This document shows positions 45,786 through 56,802 of a DNA stretch of 64,000 nt, piece by piece; positions within the stretch are counted from its first letter, which is position 1; every line of letters begins with the position of its first letter. The DNA is from Micromonospora terminaliae (GTDB lineage: Bacteria > Actinomycetota > Actinomycetes > Mycobacteriales > Micromonosporaceae): NCBI RefSeq assembly GCF_009671205.1, contig NZ_CP045309.1, forward strand, positions 3,658,001-3,722,000, in the 5' to 3' direction. Made by a program: the position numbers and the translations under genes. The notes beneath the pieces are model-generated. The model made no database searches. It saw only the letters and a program-made list of their open reading frames with translations, and was not told the origin of the DNA.

Positions 45786-46497
45786 GAGCCTGCGCATCGT
45801 CTGGATCTATCCCGACCTGCTGTCGACCTACGGCGACCGGGGCAACGCGCTGATCCTGGCCCGCCGGGCCCAGCTGCGCGGCATGCCGGTCGAGGTGCTG
45901 GAGGTCCGCTCCGACCAGCGGCTGCCCGCCACCGCCGACATCTACCTGATCGGCGGCGGCGAGGACGGCCCCCAGGCGTTGGGCGCGCAGCGGCTCATCG
46001 CCGACGGCGGCCTGCACCGGGCGGTGTCCCAGGGCTCGGTGGTGTTCGGGGTCTGCGCCGGCTACCAGCTGCTCGGCACCTCGTTCTTCGCCAAGGGCAC
46101 CCGGTGCACCGGCCTGGAACTGCTGGACATCTCCTCCGACCGAGGTCCCACCCGGGCGGTCGGCGAGCTGGCCGGCGAGGTCGACCCGCGGCTGGGCATC
46201 CCGTACCTGACCGGGTTCGAGAACCACGGCGGGCGGACCCACCTCGGGCCCGGCGTGTCGCCGCTGGCCCGGGTGACGGCCGGGGTCGGCAACGACGGGA
46301 CCACCGAGGGCGCCTGGCGCGGCAAGCTGCTCGGCACCTATTCGCACGGCCCGGCGCTGGCCCGCAATCCCGCCCTGGCCGACCTGCTGCTGCGCTGGGC
46401 GACCGGCGTGCACCAGCTCCCCCCGCTCGACGACACGTGGGCCGACCGGCTCCGGTCCGAGCGCCGCACCGCGGTGGCGGACGCCGCGAGGGCATGA
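45775..46497 (+). CDS. gatD: Lipid II isoglutaminyl synthase, GatD glutaminase subunit
   Basis: 240 residues, CobB/CobQ-like class I amidotransferase. It releases ammonia from glutamine for MurT. IGGGEDGPQ (59-67) contains an oxyanion-loop segment; the nucleophile is Cys94 in FGVCAGYQLLG and His191 in LGTYSHGPALARNP completes the pair. The Gly-Gly-rich ENHGGRTHLGPG is typical of GatD. The stop overlaps the next gene by four bases. Confidence 0.93.
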   Translation: MSTESLRIVWIYPDLLSTYGDRGNALILARRAQLRGMPVEVLEVRSDQRLPATADIYLIGGGEDGPQALGAQRLIADGGLHRAVSQGSVVFGVCAGYQLLGTSFFAKGTRCTGLELLDISSDRGPTRAVGELAGEVDPRLGIPYLTGFENHGGRTHLGPGVSPLARVTAGVGNDGTTEGAWRGKLLGTYSHGPALARNPALADLLLRWATGVHQLPPLDDTWADRLRSERRTAVADAARA

Positions 46498-47207
46498 CCG
46501 GCGCCGCCCGGCCGTGGCGGCGACGATCCCGCCGGTTCGCCCGGCTGCTCCGGCAGCCGTCGGCGCGCCGGTTCGCGCTGCTGCTCCTGCTGCTCGCCGG
46601 GTTCGGCGTCGCGCTGCTGCTGGTCCCCCGCCCGGACCCGGGCGACCTGCCCCGGCTGGCCGACTCGCTCGGCGGGTACGCGCCGGTCGCCGCCGTGGTG
46701 GGCGGCGCGCTGCTGCTCGTGGCGCTGGTCCCGCGTACCTTCGTCACGCTGGCCGCCGGGGCGATCTTCGGTCCGGTGCAGGGCGCCGCCTACGCCCTCG
46801 GCGCGGCGCTGCTCGCGGCGGCGCTCGGCTTCGCGGTCGGCCGCCTGCTGGGCCGGCAGTTCGTCGCCGAACGGGTCCGCGGCCGGCTGGCCCGCCTGGA
46901 CGGCTGGTTCGCCCGGCAGAGCGTGTTCGGCGTGATGACCGTCCGGCTGCTGCCGATCGCCGGGTTCGGGCTGGTCAGCTACGGCTACGGCACCACCGGG
47001 GCGCGGGTGCTGCCGTTCCTGGCCGGCAGCGTGATCGCCGCGGCCCCCACCGCGATCGGCTACGCGGCCATCGGCGCGGCGGTCAGCTCCCCCGACTCCA
47101 TCAACTGGTACGCCGCGGCCCCGGCCAGCCTCGGCCTGATCGCCAGCGCGCTCATCATCCACCGCTGGTGGCGGGCGGAGCGCCACCGCCGGCTGGGCCC
47201 GAGCTGA
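46494..47207 (+). CDS. TVP38/TMEM64 (DedA-like VTT domain) membrane protein
   Basis: 237 residues from ATG 46494. An Arg-rich N-terminus, one helix, then the VTT domain: LVPRTFVTLAAGAIFGPVQG, GFAVGRLLGRQF, and VMTVRLLPIAGFGLVSYGYG. VTT-domain proteins such as TVP38 and DedA are implicated in lipid scrambling and undecaprenyl phosphate recycling; coupling to murT-gatD makes an envelope-lipid role plausible here. Four-base overlap with gatD. Confidence 0.85.
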   Translation: MTGAARPWRRRSRRFARLLRQPSARRFALLLLLLAGFGVALLLVPRPDPGDLPRLADSLGGYAPVAAVVGGALLLVALVPRTFVTLAAGAIFGPVQGAAYALGAALLAAALGFAVGRLLGRQFVAERVRGRLARLDGWFARQSVFGVMTVRLLPIAGFGLVSYGYGTTGARVLPFLAGSVIAAAPTAIGYAAIGAAVSSPDSINWYAAAPASLGLIASALIIHRWWRAERHRRLGPS

Positions 47208-47208
47208 G

Positions 47209-47633
47209 GTGACCGACCTGTCGCCGAAGAACACCGTCTACCGGGACTCGCCGGCGGGGCCCTGCTGGTGGCGTTCCTGGACTGGGACCTGGCCGGGCCG
47301 GGCCGGCGGATCGAGGACGTGGCGTTCGCCGGCTGGCACTGGAGCGCGCTGGGCGGCGAGGCCGACCCGGCCGAACTGGCACGGCGCTGCCGGCTGCTGT
47401 GCGACGCCTACGAGGTGGCGGCCCCCGGGGTGTCCCTGCCGCGCGGCGACCTGGTCGCCGTCATGCTCGACCAGCTCGACGGCACCTGGCGGGGCATCGA
47501 GGCCGGCGCCGACCGGGACGAGCCGGGCATGCGCCGGCTCCGCGCGGCGGGCGCGGTCGACACGGTACGCGGCTGGCACGGGTGGTTGCGCCGGCACCGC
47601 GCGACGGTCGAGGCGGCGCTCGCCGCCACCTGA
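47209..47633 (+). pseudogene. Decayed aminoglycoside-phosphotransferase-family gene (3' fragment, frameshifted)
   Basis: Starts one base after the TVP38-type stop. Read in two frames it gives DLSPKNTVYRDSPAGP, then after an apparent one-base loss near 47258-47262, LLVAFLDWDLAGPGRRIEDVAFAGWHW and a helical C-terminus ending at a TGA at 47631. This is the catalytic loop and Mg-binding DxD region of the APH/choline-kinase-like fold. The ATP-binding N-lobe is absent and the catalytic His of the HxD loop is replaced (VTDLSPKN). A GTG at 47268 could still start a 121-residue fragment, but without active-site parts. Confidence 0.72.
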
Positions 47634-47694
47634 CGGCGCCCGCCGCCCGTCCACCGATGCCCAGCGGCAGAGCCGACCAGGTGTCCGCGAGCGC

Positions 47695-47750
47695 CTGTCG
47701 AGCTGACATCAGCAGCAACTCATGAGTCGCTGACGACATCAGCTCGACAG
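47695..47750. repeat. 56-base near-perfect palindrome between convergent genes
   Basis: Both halves share one centre at 47722/47723: 23 of 28 base pairs match. The outer 12 are perfect (CTGTCGAGCTGA with TCAGCTCGACAG) and the core ACTCATGAGT is perfect. It is noticeably AT-richer than its surroundings, and GACATCAGC occurs twice inside, 30 bases apart. It lies between the decayed phosphotransferase and the end of leuS, so it may be a terminator, or a dispersed palindromic element. The rest of the 234-base gap holds nothing recognisable. Confidence 0.75.
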
Positions 47751-47867
47751 CGACGCCGAGACGACCGCCGGGGTACCGGAAAGTGCCGACCGCCGGCGGG
47801 AACCCTGGCCGGAACGCGCCGGAGGCGCGCCCCGGACCCGGGACGCGCCTCCGCCGCACCGACCGCC

Positions 47868-50708
<2,841 letters not shown>

Positions 50709-50760
50709 GGCGTCTCCTCGGCGCAGGTATGTCGGATATCGGAGGTCTGCTGCGGGCATG

Positions 50761-50785
50761 AAAAAGCCCCTCGCGCAGGAGGGGC
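50761..50785 (-). terminator. leuS attenuator: intrinsic terminator
   Basis: Minus strand: GCCCCTC (50785-50779), loop CTGCGC, GAGGGGC (50772-50766), then TTTTT (50765-50761). A stem with a T-tract is unusual for this GC-rich DNA and lies 53 bases before leuS, inside its leader. Confidence 0.85.
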
Positions 50786-50787
50786 CG

Positions 50788-50820
50788 CCGTGCTGTCGCG
50801 CTCTCAGCGCATCAGCACGG
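50788..50820 (-). promoter_or_regulatory. leuS attenuator: pause hairpin
   Basis: CCGTGCTG (50820-50813, end of the leader peptide) pairs perfectly with CAGCACGG (50795-50788); inside it GCGCT/AGCGC forms a second stem with loop GAG. An alternative pairing, GCGCTGAG (50810-50803) with CTCCTGCGC (50781-50773), would break the terminator and is a candidate antiterminator. Confidence 0.7.
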
Positions 50821-50850
50821 CTCGGTAAGAAGCAGGAAGACTCCGGCCAT
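50812..50850 (-). CDS. leuS leader peptide (12 residues, three Leu codons)
   Basis: ATG at 50850, TGA at 50814-50812; the product is [12 protein letters not shown]. The codons at residues 6-8 are CTG, CTT and CTT; CTT is rare in such GC-rich genomes. TACACT (50863-50858) lies seven bases before the ATG, so translation would begin at the very 5' end of the mRNA. Stalling at the Leu codons when charged tRNA-Leu is scarce would mask CCGTGCTG and favour readthrough into leuS. This follows the classical trp/leu attenuation logic; it has not been tested here. Confidence 0.82.
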   Translation of the reverse strand: MAGVFLLLTEPC

Positions 50851-50857
50851 GACCGGC

Positions 50858-50863
50858 AGTGTA
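50858..50863 (-). promoter_or_regulatory. -10 element of the leuS leader transcript
   Basis: TACACT on the minus strand, seven bases before the leader-peptide ATG. No strong -35. Confidence 0.6.
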
Positions 50864-51133
50864 CCCCGTCGGCGGCTCGCGCCGGTCGCCCGCCGCCCGC
50901 AACGTGGGACGGCGTCGGCCGCTTCCGGCCGCCTCGGCACGGAAACCGGGACCCGGCTACCCGCCCGCGCGGCGGCCACACGTCCCCCGGTCCGGCGAAT
51001 ATTCCGGGCGTAACCGGCCGACCGGCTGCGGGGGTCGGCGACAACGAGAAACATGGTTAGCCTGAGAGGCCAGTGAGATTTTTGCGGCAGACGAGGCTCG
51101 GCGTCGCGAACCCAACGGCGGGTCCAGGTGCTC

Positions 51134-51139
51134 TATACA
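51134..51139 (+). promoter_or_regulatory. -10 element upstream of moxR
   Basis: TATACA, about 30 bases before the GTG at 51171, followed by the ribosome site GAGGAGGAGG. The gap 50864-51133, between this and the leuS leader promoter, holds no gene I can support. Confidence 0.5.
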
Positions 51140-51170
51140 GAGCTGCCGTCCGGCGACGAGGAGGAGGCCC

Positions 51171-52226
51171 GTGACACAACAGACCTGGGACGAGGTGGGC
51201 GGTCTGCTGCCGCACGACGAGTTCCGCGCCGCCAGCGAGGCCATCGTGGCCAACATCGAGCAGGTCATCGAGGGCAAGACGGCCACCGTCCGGCTCGCCC
51301 TGGCGGTGCTGCTCGCCGAGGGCCACCTGCTGATCGAGGACGTGCCCGGCGTCGGCAAGACGAAGCTGGCCAAGGCCATGGCCCGGTCGATCGACTGCTC
51401 GGTGCGCCGGATCCAGTTCACCCCCGACCTGCTGCCCAGCGACGTCACCGGGGTCAGCGTCTACAACCAGGAGACGCACGACTTCGAGTTCCGGCCGGGC
51501 GCAGTCTTCGCCAACCTGGTGGTCGGCGACGAGATCAACCGGGCCTCGCCGAAGACCCAGTCGGCGCTGCTGGAGTGCATGGAGGAGCGGCAGGTCACCG
51601 TCGACGGCGTGACCTACCAGCTGCAGACCCCGTTCATGGTGATCGCGACACAGAACCCGATCGAGATGGAGGGGACCTACCCGCTGCCGGAGGCGCAGCG
51701 CGACCGGTTCACCGCCCGGATCGCCATGGGCTACCCGGACCCGGGCGCCGAGCTGGCCATGCTGGACGGCCACGGCGCCACCGACCCGCTGGACGGGCTG
51801 CGGCCGGTCTCCGACGCGGCCACCGTCCGCCGGCTGATCGGCCACGTCCGGCAGGTCCACGTCGCCGACGCCGTCAAGCAGTACGCGATCGACCTGGTCA
51901 CCGCCACCCGCGAGGCACCCGACCTGCGGCTCGGCGCGTCCCCGCGGGCCACCCTCCAGCTGCTGCGCACGGCCCGTGCGGTGGCCGCCCTGGAGGGCCG
52001 CGACTACGTGCTGCCGGACGACCTCCAGGCCCTCGCGGTGCCGGTGCTGGCGCACCGGATCATCCCGACCGCCGACGCGCAGCTGGCCCGGCGCACCACC
52101 GACGCGATCGTCGCCGAGCTGGTGCACCGCCTCCCGCTCCCGCACGACCGCAAGCGCTCCCCCTACGACACCCGGCCCCCGGCCCCCAACAACGGGCGCG
52201 GGCCGTACGAGCCGCGGAGGCCGTGA
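51171..52226 (+). CDS. MoxR-family AAA+ ATPase
   Basis: 351 residues from GTG 51171 (GAGGAGGAGG upstream). Walker A in EDVPGVGKTKLAKAMA (~56-71), Walker B NLVVGDEINRASPKTQSALLEC, sensor 1 PFMVIATQNPIEMEGTYPLPEAQRDRF (shown in family order), and a C-terminal lid with ASPRATLQLLRTARA. MoxR proteins act as chaperone-like ATPases with VWA/DUF58 partners. Its stop is two bases before the DUF58 gene, and a transglutaminase follows: a widespread three-gene module of unknown client. Confidence 0.93.
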   Translation: MTQQTWDEVGGLLPHDEFRAASEAIVANIEQVIEGKTATVRLALAVLLAEGHLLIEDVPGVGKTKLAKAMARSIDCSVRRIQFTPDLLPSDVTGVSVYNQETHDFEFRPGAVFANLVVGDEINRASPKTQSALLECMEERQVTVDGVTYQLQTPFMVIATQNPIEMEGTYPLPEAQRDRFTARIAMGYPDPGAELAMLDGHGATDPLDGLRPVSDAATVRRLIGHVRQVHVADAVKQYAIDLVTATREAPDLRLGASPRATLQLLRTARAVAALEGRDYVLPDDLQALAVPVLAHRIIPTADAQLARRTTDAIVAELVHRLPLPHDRKRSPYDTRPPAPNNGRGPYEPRRP

Positions 52227-52227
52227 G

Positions 52228-53526
52228 GTGCGCGACGGGCTGCGTGGGCTGACCACCCGCGGCCGCTCCTTCCTTGCGGCCGCGGTCGCCGCCGCGATCT
52301 CCGCCGCCATCCTCGGGGAGAAGGACCTGCTCCGGGTGGCGGTCCTGCTCGCCATCCTGCCGCTGCTCGCGGCGGCCTACGTCGGGCGCAGCCGCTACAA
52401 GCTCGCCTGCAACCGGTCGCTGGAGCCGCACCGGGTGCCGGTCGGGGCCAGCTCCCGGGTGGTGCTGCGGCTGCAGAACCTGTCCCGGCTGCCCACCGGC
52501 ACCCTGCTGCTGGAGGATCGGCTGCCCTACGCGCTCGGCAGCCGGCCGCGGGTGGTGCTGGAGCGCCTCGGCGCCCACCAGGCCAGCTCGGTGGCGTACA
52601 CGGTCCGGGCCGACGTGCGCGGCCGCTACGAGGTCGGTCCGCTGGTGATCCGGCTGACCGACCCGTTCGGGCTCTGCGAACTGAGCCGGGCGTTCCCCAG
52701 CACCGACCACCTGACGGTGATCCCGCAGGTCACCCCGCTGCCCCCGGTCCGCCTCCCCGGCGAGTACGCGGGCAGCGGCGACAGCCGGGCCCGCTCGGTG
52801 GCGGTGCACGGCGAGGACGACGCGGCCACCCGGGAGTACCGGATGGGTGACGACCTGCGCCGGGTGCACTGGAAGTCGACGGCCCGCACCGGCGAGCTGA
52901 TGGTGCGCCGGGAGGAGCAGCCCTGGGAGAGCCGGGCCACCGTGGTGCTCGACACCCGCGCGGCCGGCCACCGGGGTGAGGGGCCGACGGCGAGTTTCGA
53001 GTGGGCGGTCTCGACGGCCGCCAGCATCGCGGTGCACCTGCGCCAGGCCGGCTACAAGCTGCGCCTGGTCACGGGCAACGGCGCGGACGTGGACGCCACC
53101 GAGGCCGGGGGCGAGGGCGTGCTCCTCGACCACCTCGCCGAGGTGCACCTCGACAAGCGCGGCGAGCTCGCCTCGCTGGTGCAGCAGGTGCGGCAGCGGG
53201 CCGACGGCGGCCTGATCATCGCGCTGCTCGGCACGCTGAGCACCGCCGAGGCCGAGCTGCTGGCCGGGCTGCGCAGCAGCGGCGCCACCTGCGTGGGCTT
53301 CCTGCTCGACAGCAACACCTGGCTGAACCTGCCGCCGAAGGCGCGGGCCGAGGCGGAGCACGCCCACGCCGCCGCAGTGCTCGCCCTGCTGCAGAGCGGC
53401 TGGCGGGTCATCGGGGTGGAGCACGGCAACCGGCTGCCGGTGCTCTGGCCGCAGGCGGCCCGCGGGTCGCAGGGCTTCGCGCTGCGGGCGGCGCTGGCCG
53501 AGACGGTGGCCGGAGGCGTGCGATGA
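52228..53526 (+). CDS. DUF58 domain protein (MoxR partner)
   Basis: 432 residues from GTG 52228. Two N-terminal membrane helices (~12-45), an Ig-like beta region (VVLRLQNLSRLPTGTLLLEDRLP), then DUF58: REYRMGDDLRRVHWKSTARTGELMVRREEQPWE near 208-240, a VWA-like fold. TVVLDTRAAG and IIALLGTLSTAEAELL belong to that domain. Such proteins sit on the membrane and work with MoxR ATPases. Confidence 0.92.
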   Translation: MRDGLRGLTTRGRSFLAAAVAAAISAAILGEKDLLRVAVLLAILPLLAAAYVGRSRYKLACNRSLEPHRVPVGASSRVVLRLQNLSRLPTGTLLLEDRLPYALGSRPRVVLERLGAHQASSVAYTVRADVRGRYEVGPLVIRLTDPFGLCELSRAFPSTDHLTVIPQVTPLPPVRLPGEYAGSGDSRARSVAVHGEDDAATREYRMGDDLRRVHWKSTARTGELMVRREEQPWESRATVVLDTRAAGHRGEGPTASFEWAVSTAASIAVHLRQAGYKLRLVTGNGADVDATEAGGEGVLLDHLAEVHLDKRGELASLVQQVRQRADGGLIIALLGTLSTAEAELLAGLRSSGATCVGFLLDSNTWLNLPPKARAEAEHAHAAAVLALLQSGWRVIGVEHGNRLPVLWPQAARGSQGFALRAALAETVAGGVR

Positions 53527-53542
53527 CCCGAAGGGTGGACCC

Positions 53543-56011
53543 GTGACCGCGCACCGCAACCTCGGCTTCGTCGCCGCGGCGGCGACCCTGCTGGCGGCGG
53601 CCCCGCTGTCGGCGATCTTCGAGCGGTGGACCTGGCTGATCCAGGCGGCCATCGTGGTCGCCGCGGTGGCCGGGGCGGCCGCGCTGAGCCGGCTGGGCCG
53701 GGCACCCCTGTGGGGTCAGGTGCTGGCCATGCTGGCCGGTCTCACGCTCGCCCTGACCTGGGTCTTCCCGGGCGGCACCGAGTTCTTCGCGTTCGTGCCG
53801 ACCCCGGCCACCTTCGCCCACTTCGGTGACCTGCTGAACGCCTCGCTGTCGGACATGCGCTCCTACGGCGTGCAGGTGCCGGACGTGGACTCGCTGCTGT
53901 TCATCGCCGTGCTCGGCATCGGGGCGGTGGCCGTGGTGGTCGACGTGCTCGCCGTCGGGCTGCGCCGGCCCGCGCTGGCCGGGCTGCCCATGCTGGCCAT
54001 CTACTCGGTGCCGGTCGCGGTCTACGTGGACAGCGTCCCCGCCACCCCGTTCGTGGTGGGCGCCTGCGGCTACCTGTGGCTGCTGGTCACCGACAACGTC
54101 GACCGCGTACGCCGGTTCGGCCGGCGGTTCACCGGTGAGGGGCGCGACGTCGACGTCTGGGAGGCGTCGCCGCTGGCCGCGGCGGGCCGCCGGCTCGCCG
54201 TGGTCGGTGTGGTCCTGGCGGTGGCCCTGCCGCTGGCGGTGCCCGGGATGACCGGCGGGCTCATGAGCGCCGTCGGCGACGGCACCGGCACCGGCAACGG
54301 GCGGCCGGGCCAGGGCGGCAGCCCCGGCCGGATCGACCTCTTCGCCGCGCTCAGCGGCCAGCTCAACCAGAGCGAGGTGACCGAGCTCGTCAAGGTGACC
54401 ACCAACGAACCGGCCCCCTTCTACCTGCGCTTCGGGGTCGCCGACGAGCTGCTGCCGACGGGCTTCCGGGTGCGGGTGCCCTCGGGGAAGCCGGCCAACC
54501 GCAACCTGCCGGACCCGACGGAGCGCTCCGGCCGGGGCGTGACGCAGCAGCGGTACCGGGCCAGCGTCGAGGTGAGCAAGAACCTCACCATGCCGCTGCT
54601 GCCGGTCTACGCGGAGCCGGTGAAGACCGAGGACCTGAGCGGCAACTGGCTCTACGACGCGAACCGCCAGATCGTGTTCTCCAACCGGGAGAACTCCCGG
54701 GGCAAGCGCTACGCGTTCGACTACGTCCGCTCGACGTTCAGCCCGACGGCCCTGCGCGCGGCGCCGTCGCAGCCGGCCGACGACCCGGTGCTGGCGCAGC
54801 AGACCGTCACGCCGTCCGTCCGGGCGGTCGACCGGCTGGTCGACCAGCTGGTGAAGGGCCGCACGAACGACTACGACAAGGTCCGGGCGATCTACGACTA
54901 CTTCTCGGTCGAGAACGGCTTCAGCTACTCGCTGGCCACCCGCAGCGGCACCAGCGGCGACGACATCACCAACTTCCTCAACACGAAGGTGGGCTTCTGC
55001 CAGCAGTACGCGGCGGCGATGGCCTGGCTGGTGCGGTCGGCCGGCATCCCGGCCCGGGTCGCGTTCGGCTTCACGAACGGCAGCAACTCCGGCGACGGCA
55101 CCTACGTGCTGACGAACAAGAACCTGCACGCCTGGACCGAGGTCTTCTTCGGCGACATCGGCTGGGTGCCCTTCGACGCCACCCCGGCGGGGAGCGTGCA
55201 GGGGTCGGTCCGGTCGGCCTGGGCGCCGGACACCGACGCCCCCGAGGAGGTCACTCCCGTGCCGGGGAGCACGGCCGCTCCCGGCGGGGTCGACCCGTCG
55301 GCCGGCGCGGAGGACCCGGACCGTCTCGACAAGGACGCCGACCAGGGCCTGGCCGTCGGCGACGGCGGCCCGGCCCGGCAGAGCCCGGTGTGGCCGTGGT
55401 GGGTGGGCGGGGTGCTCGCCCTGCTGGCGCTGCTCGCGGTGCCGGCCCTGCGTCGTTCCGCGCTGCGCCGGCGCCGGCGCGCCCGGGCCAGCGTGCCCGC
55501 GGCGACCACCATGGCCGCCGTGCCGGGGCAGCGGGGCGAGGCCCGCGAGATCGTCGTCGGTGTGGACGCCGACCGGGCCCGCGCGGACGCGCACGCCGCC
55601 TGGGACGAACTGCTCGACACGCTTGTCGACTTCCACGTCCGGGTGGATCTGACGGAGACGCCCCGGACCACTGCCGAGCGGCTGACCCGGGAGACGCTGG
55701 CCGAGGACGCCGCCGCGGTGACCGGGGTCCGGCTGCTGGGCCGGGCCGAGGAGCGGGCCCGCTACGCCCGCGATCCGCTGACCGGCGAGGAGCTGCACCC
55801 GGCCCTGCGGTCGGTGCGCGGCGCCCTCGCGGCCCGGGCGAACCGGCGCACCCGGCTGCTGGCGGCGCTGCTGCCTCCGTCGGTGCTGCTGCGCTGGCGT
55901 ACCGCCCTGACCGAGCGCTCGACCCGGCTGGTCACCACGACCGGGCAGGTGCGGCAGCGACTGTTGCGCTGGAACCCGCGTCGTCTCCTGGCGGGCCGGC
56001 CGGCCCGCTGA
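53543..56011 (+). CDS. Membrane-anchored transglutaminase-like protein (DUF3488 / transglutaminase / DUF4129)
   Basis: 822 residues from GTG 53543 (AAGGG seven bases upstream). Five or six N-terminal membrane helices (1-235), an extracytoplasmic transglutaminase-like domain with Cys486 in NTKVGFCQQYAAAMAW, His529 in NLHAWTEVFF and Asp545 in WVPFDATP, then one membrane helix (~614-635) and an Arg-rich cytoplasmic DUF4129-like tail. The catalytic triad is complete. It may cleave or cross-link an envelope protein; substrate unknown. Confidence 0.92.
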   Translation: MTAHRNLGFVAAAATLLAAAPLSAIFERWTWLIQAAIVVAAVAGAAALSRLGRAPLWGQVLAMLAGLTLALTWVFPGGTEFFAFVPTPATFAHFGDLLNASLSDMRSYGVQVPDVDSLLFIAVLGIGAVAVVVDVLAVGLRRPALAGLPMLAIYSVPVAVYVDSVPATPFVVGACGYLWLLVTDNVDRVRRFGRRFTGEGRDVDVWEASPLAAAGRRLAVVGVVLAVALPLAVPGMTGGLMSAVGDGTGTGNGRPGQGGSPGRIDLFAALSGQLNQSEVTELVKVTTNEPAPFYLRFGVADELLPTGFRVRVPSGKPANRNLPDPTERSGRGVTQQRYRASVEVSKNLTMPLLPVYAEPVKTEDLSGNWLYDANRQIVFSNRENSRGKRYAFDYVRSTFSPTALRAAPSQPADDPVLAQQTVTPSVRAVDRLVDQLVKGRTNDYDKVRAIYDYFSVENGFSYSLATRSGTSGDDITNFLNTKVGFCQQYAAAMAWLVRSAGIPARVAFGFTNGSNSGDGTYVLTNKNLHAWTEVFFGDIGWVPFDATPAGSVQGSVRSAWAPDTDAPEEVTPVPGSTAAPGGVDPSAGAEDPDRLDKDADQGLAVGDGGPARQSPVWPWWVGGVLALLALLAVPALRRSALRRRRRARASVPAATTMAAVPGQRGEAREIVVGVDADRARADAHAAWDELLDTLVDFHVRVDLTETPRTTAERLTRETLAEDAAAVTGVRLLGRAEERARYARDPLTGEELHPALRSVRGALAARANRRTRLLAALLPPSVLLRWRTALTERSTRLVTTTGQVRQRLLRWNPRRLLAGRPAR

Positions 56012-56091
56012 CCCGGTTCCGCCCGCCGGCGCTCCCCCGCCGGCGGGCCGGACCGGGTCCCCGGAACTCCACCCACGGCGTCGACAGGCGC

Positions 56092-56151
56092 GTCGATCAA
56101 GAGGTTTGCGTCAGGAAACGGGCGCACGCCGACGCAAACCTCTTGGTCAAC
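56092..56151. terminator. Long inverted repeat between convergent genes
   Basis: Arms 56092-56112 and 56131-56151 match at 19 of 21 positions (core AAGAGGTTTGCGTC); loop 18 bases. It lies between the transglutaminase and the convergent DUF3040 gene and is AT-richer than the flanks. Probably a bidirectional terminator, or a dispersed palindrome. Nothing else is recognisable in 56012-56291. Confidence 0.7.
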
Positions 56152-56291
56152 CCGGCGTGGGGCGTGCGCGAGGCGTGCGTGGGGCGGCGTGAGCTCGGGC
56201 GGATCGGGGCGTGCGGAAGCGGCCGCGCTCGCCGGTTGGTGCCCGGCGAGTCGCCGTCGCTACGGCCCGCCCGTTCAGGGGCGGGACGGGC

Positions 56292-56687
56292 TCAGCGGTG
56301 GCCCTCCGGGCGCTGCCGCCAGCGGTCCTCCATCCGGTCCAGGAAGGAGCCCCGGCGGCCGCTGCGGCCACGGGGACGACGACGGCTCGTCGTGCCGCCG
56401 ACCACGTGCAGGTCGGGCGACTGGGATCGGCGGTGCGACTGCACCGCGTAGCCCAACGAGGCCAGCATGACGACGAAGCCCGCCACGGCCAGCGGGGGCG
56501 TCTTGATCACGGCACCGTAGATCAACAGGGCCAGACCAGCGATGACCACGCCGGCAGCGACGAGCACGCGACGCCGCGCGTGGAAACGCGGGTCGCTGGC
56601 GCGCACGGCCGAGGCGAACTTGGGGTCCTCGGCAAGCGACCGCTCGATCTGCTCGAACAGCCGCTGCTCGTGCTCCGAGAGCGGCAC
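56292..56687 (-). CDS. DUF3040 membrane protein
   Basis: 131 residues. MPLSEHEQRLFEQIERSLAEDPKFA is the DUF3040 signature; two membrane helices follow (~42-60, ~65-83) and an Arg-rich C-terminus. Common in actinobacteria, function unknown. ATG 56687 is preceded by a GAGG-containing site. Confidence 0.93.
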   Translation of the reverse strand: MPLSEHEQRLFEQIERSLAEDPKFASAVRASDPRFHARRRVLVAAGVVIAGLALLIYGAVIKTPPLAVAGFVVMLASLGYAVQSHRRSQSPDLHVVGGTTSRRRPRGRSGRRGSFLDRMEDRWRQRPEGHR

Positions 56688-56802
56688 GGCACTCCTCCCC
56701 GGTCACGTTGGTCGGCCCGGACGGGCCGACAGACCGTGGCAGCCAACCGGCTGCTTACCCGCAAGTCTACGAGGGGGCTCGCGCGTCGGAAAGCGGGACG
56801 AC

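Noticed and set aside
47268..47633. An intact 121-residue gene
   Set aside because: The fragment is only the C-lobe part of a phosphotransferase; upstream coding sense continues in another frame, so decay is the better reading.
50709..50863. T-box riboswitch upstream of leuS
   Set aside because: I looked for the T-box bulge sequence and specifier stem and did not find them; a peptide leader explains the region better.
50709..51044. In-frame N-terminal extension of leuS
   Set aside because: It runs through the attenuator and terminator; ATG 50708 has a good ribosome site and fits the family N-terminus.
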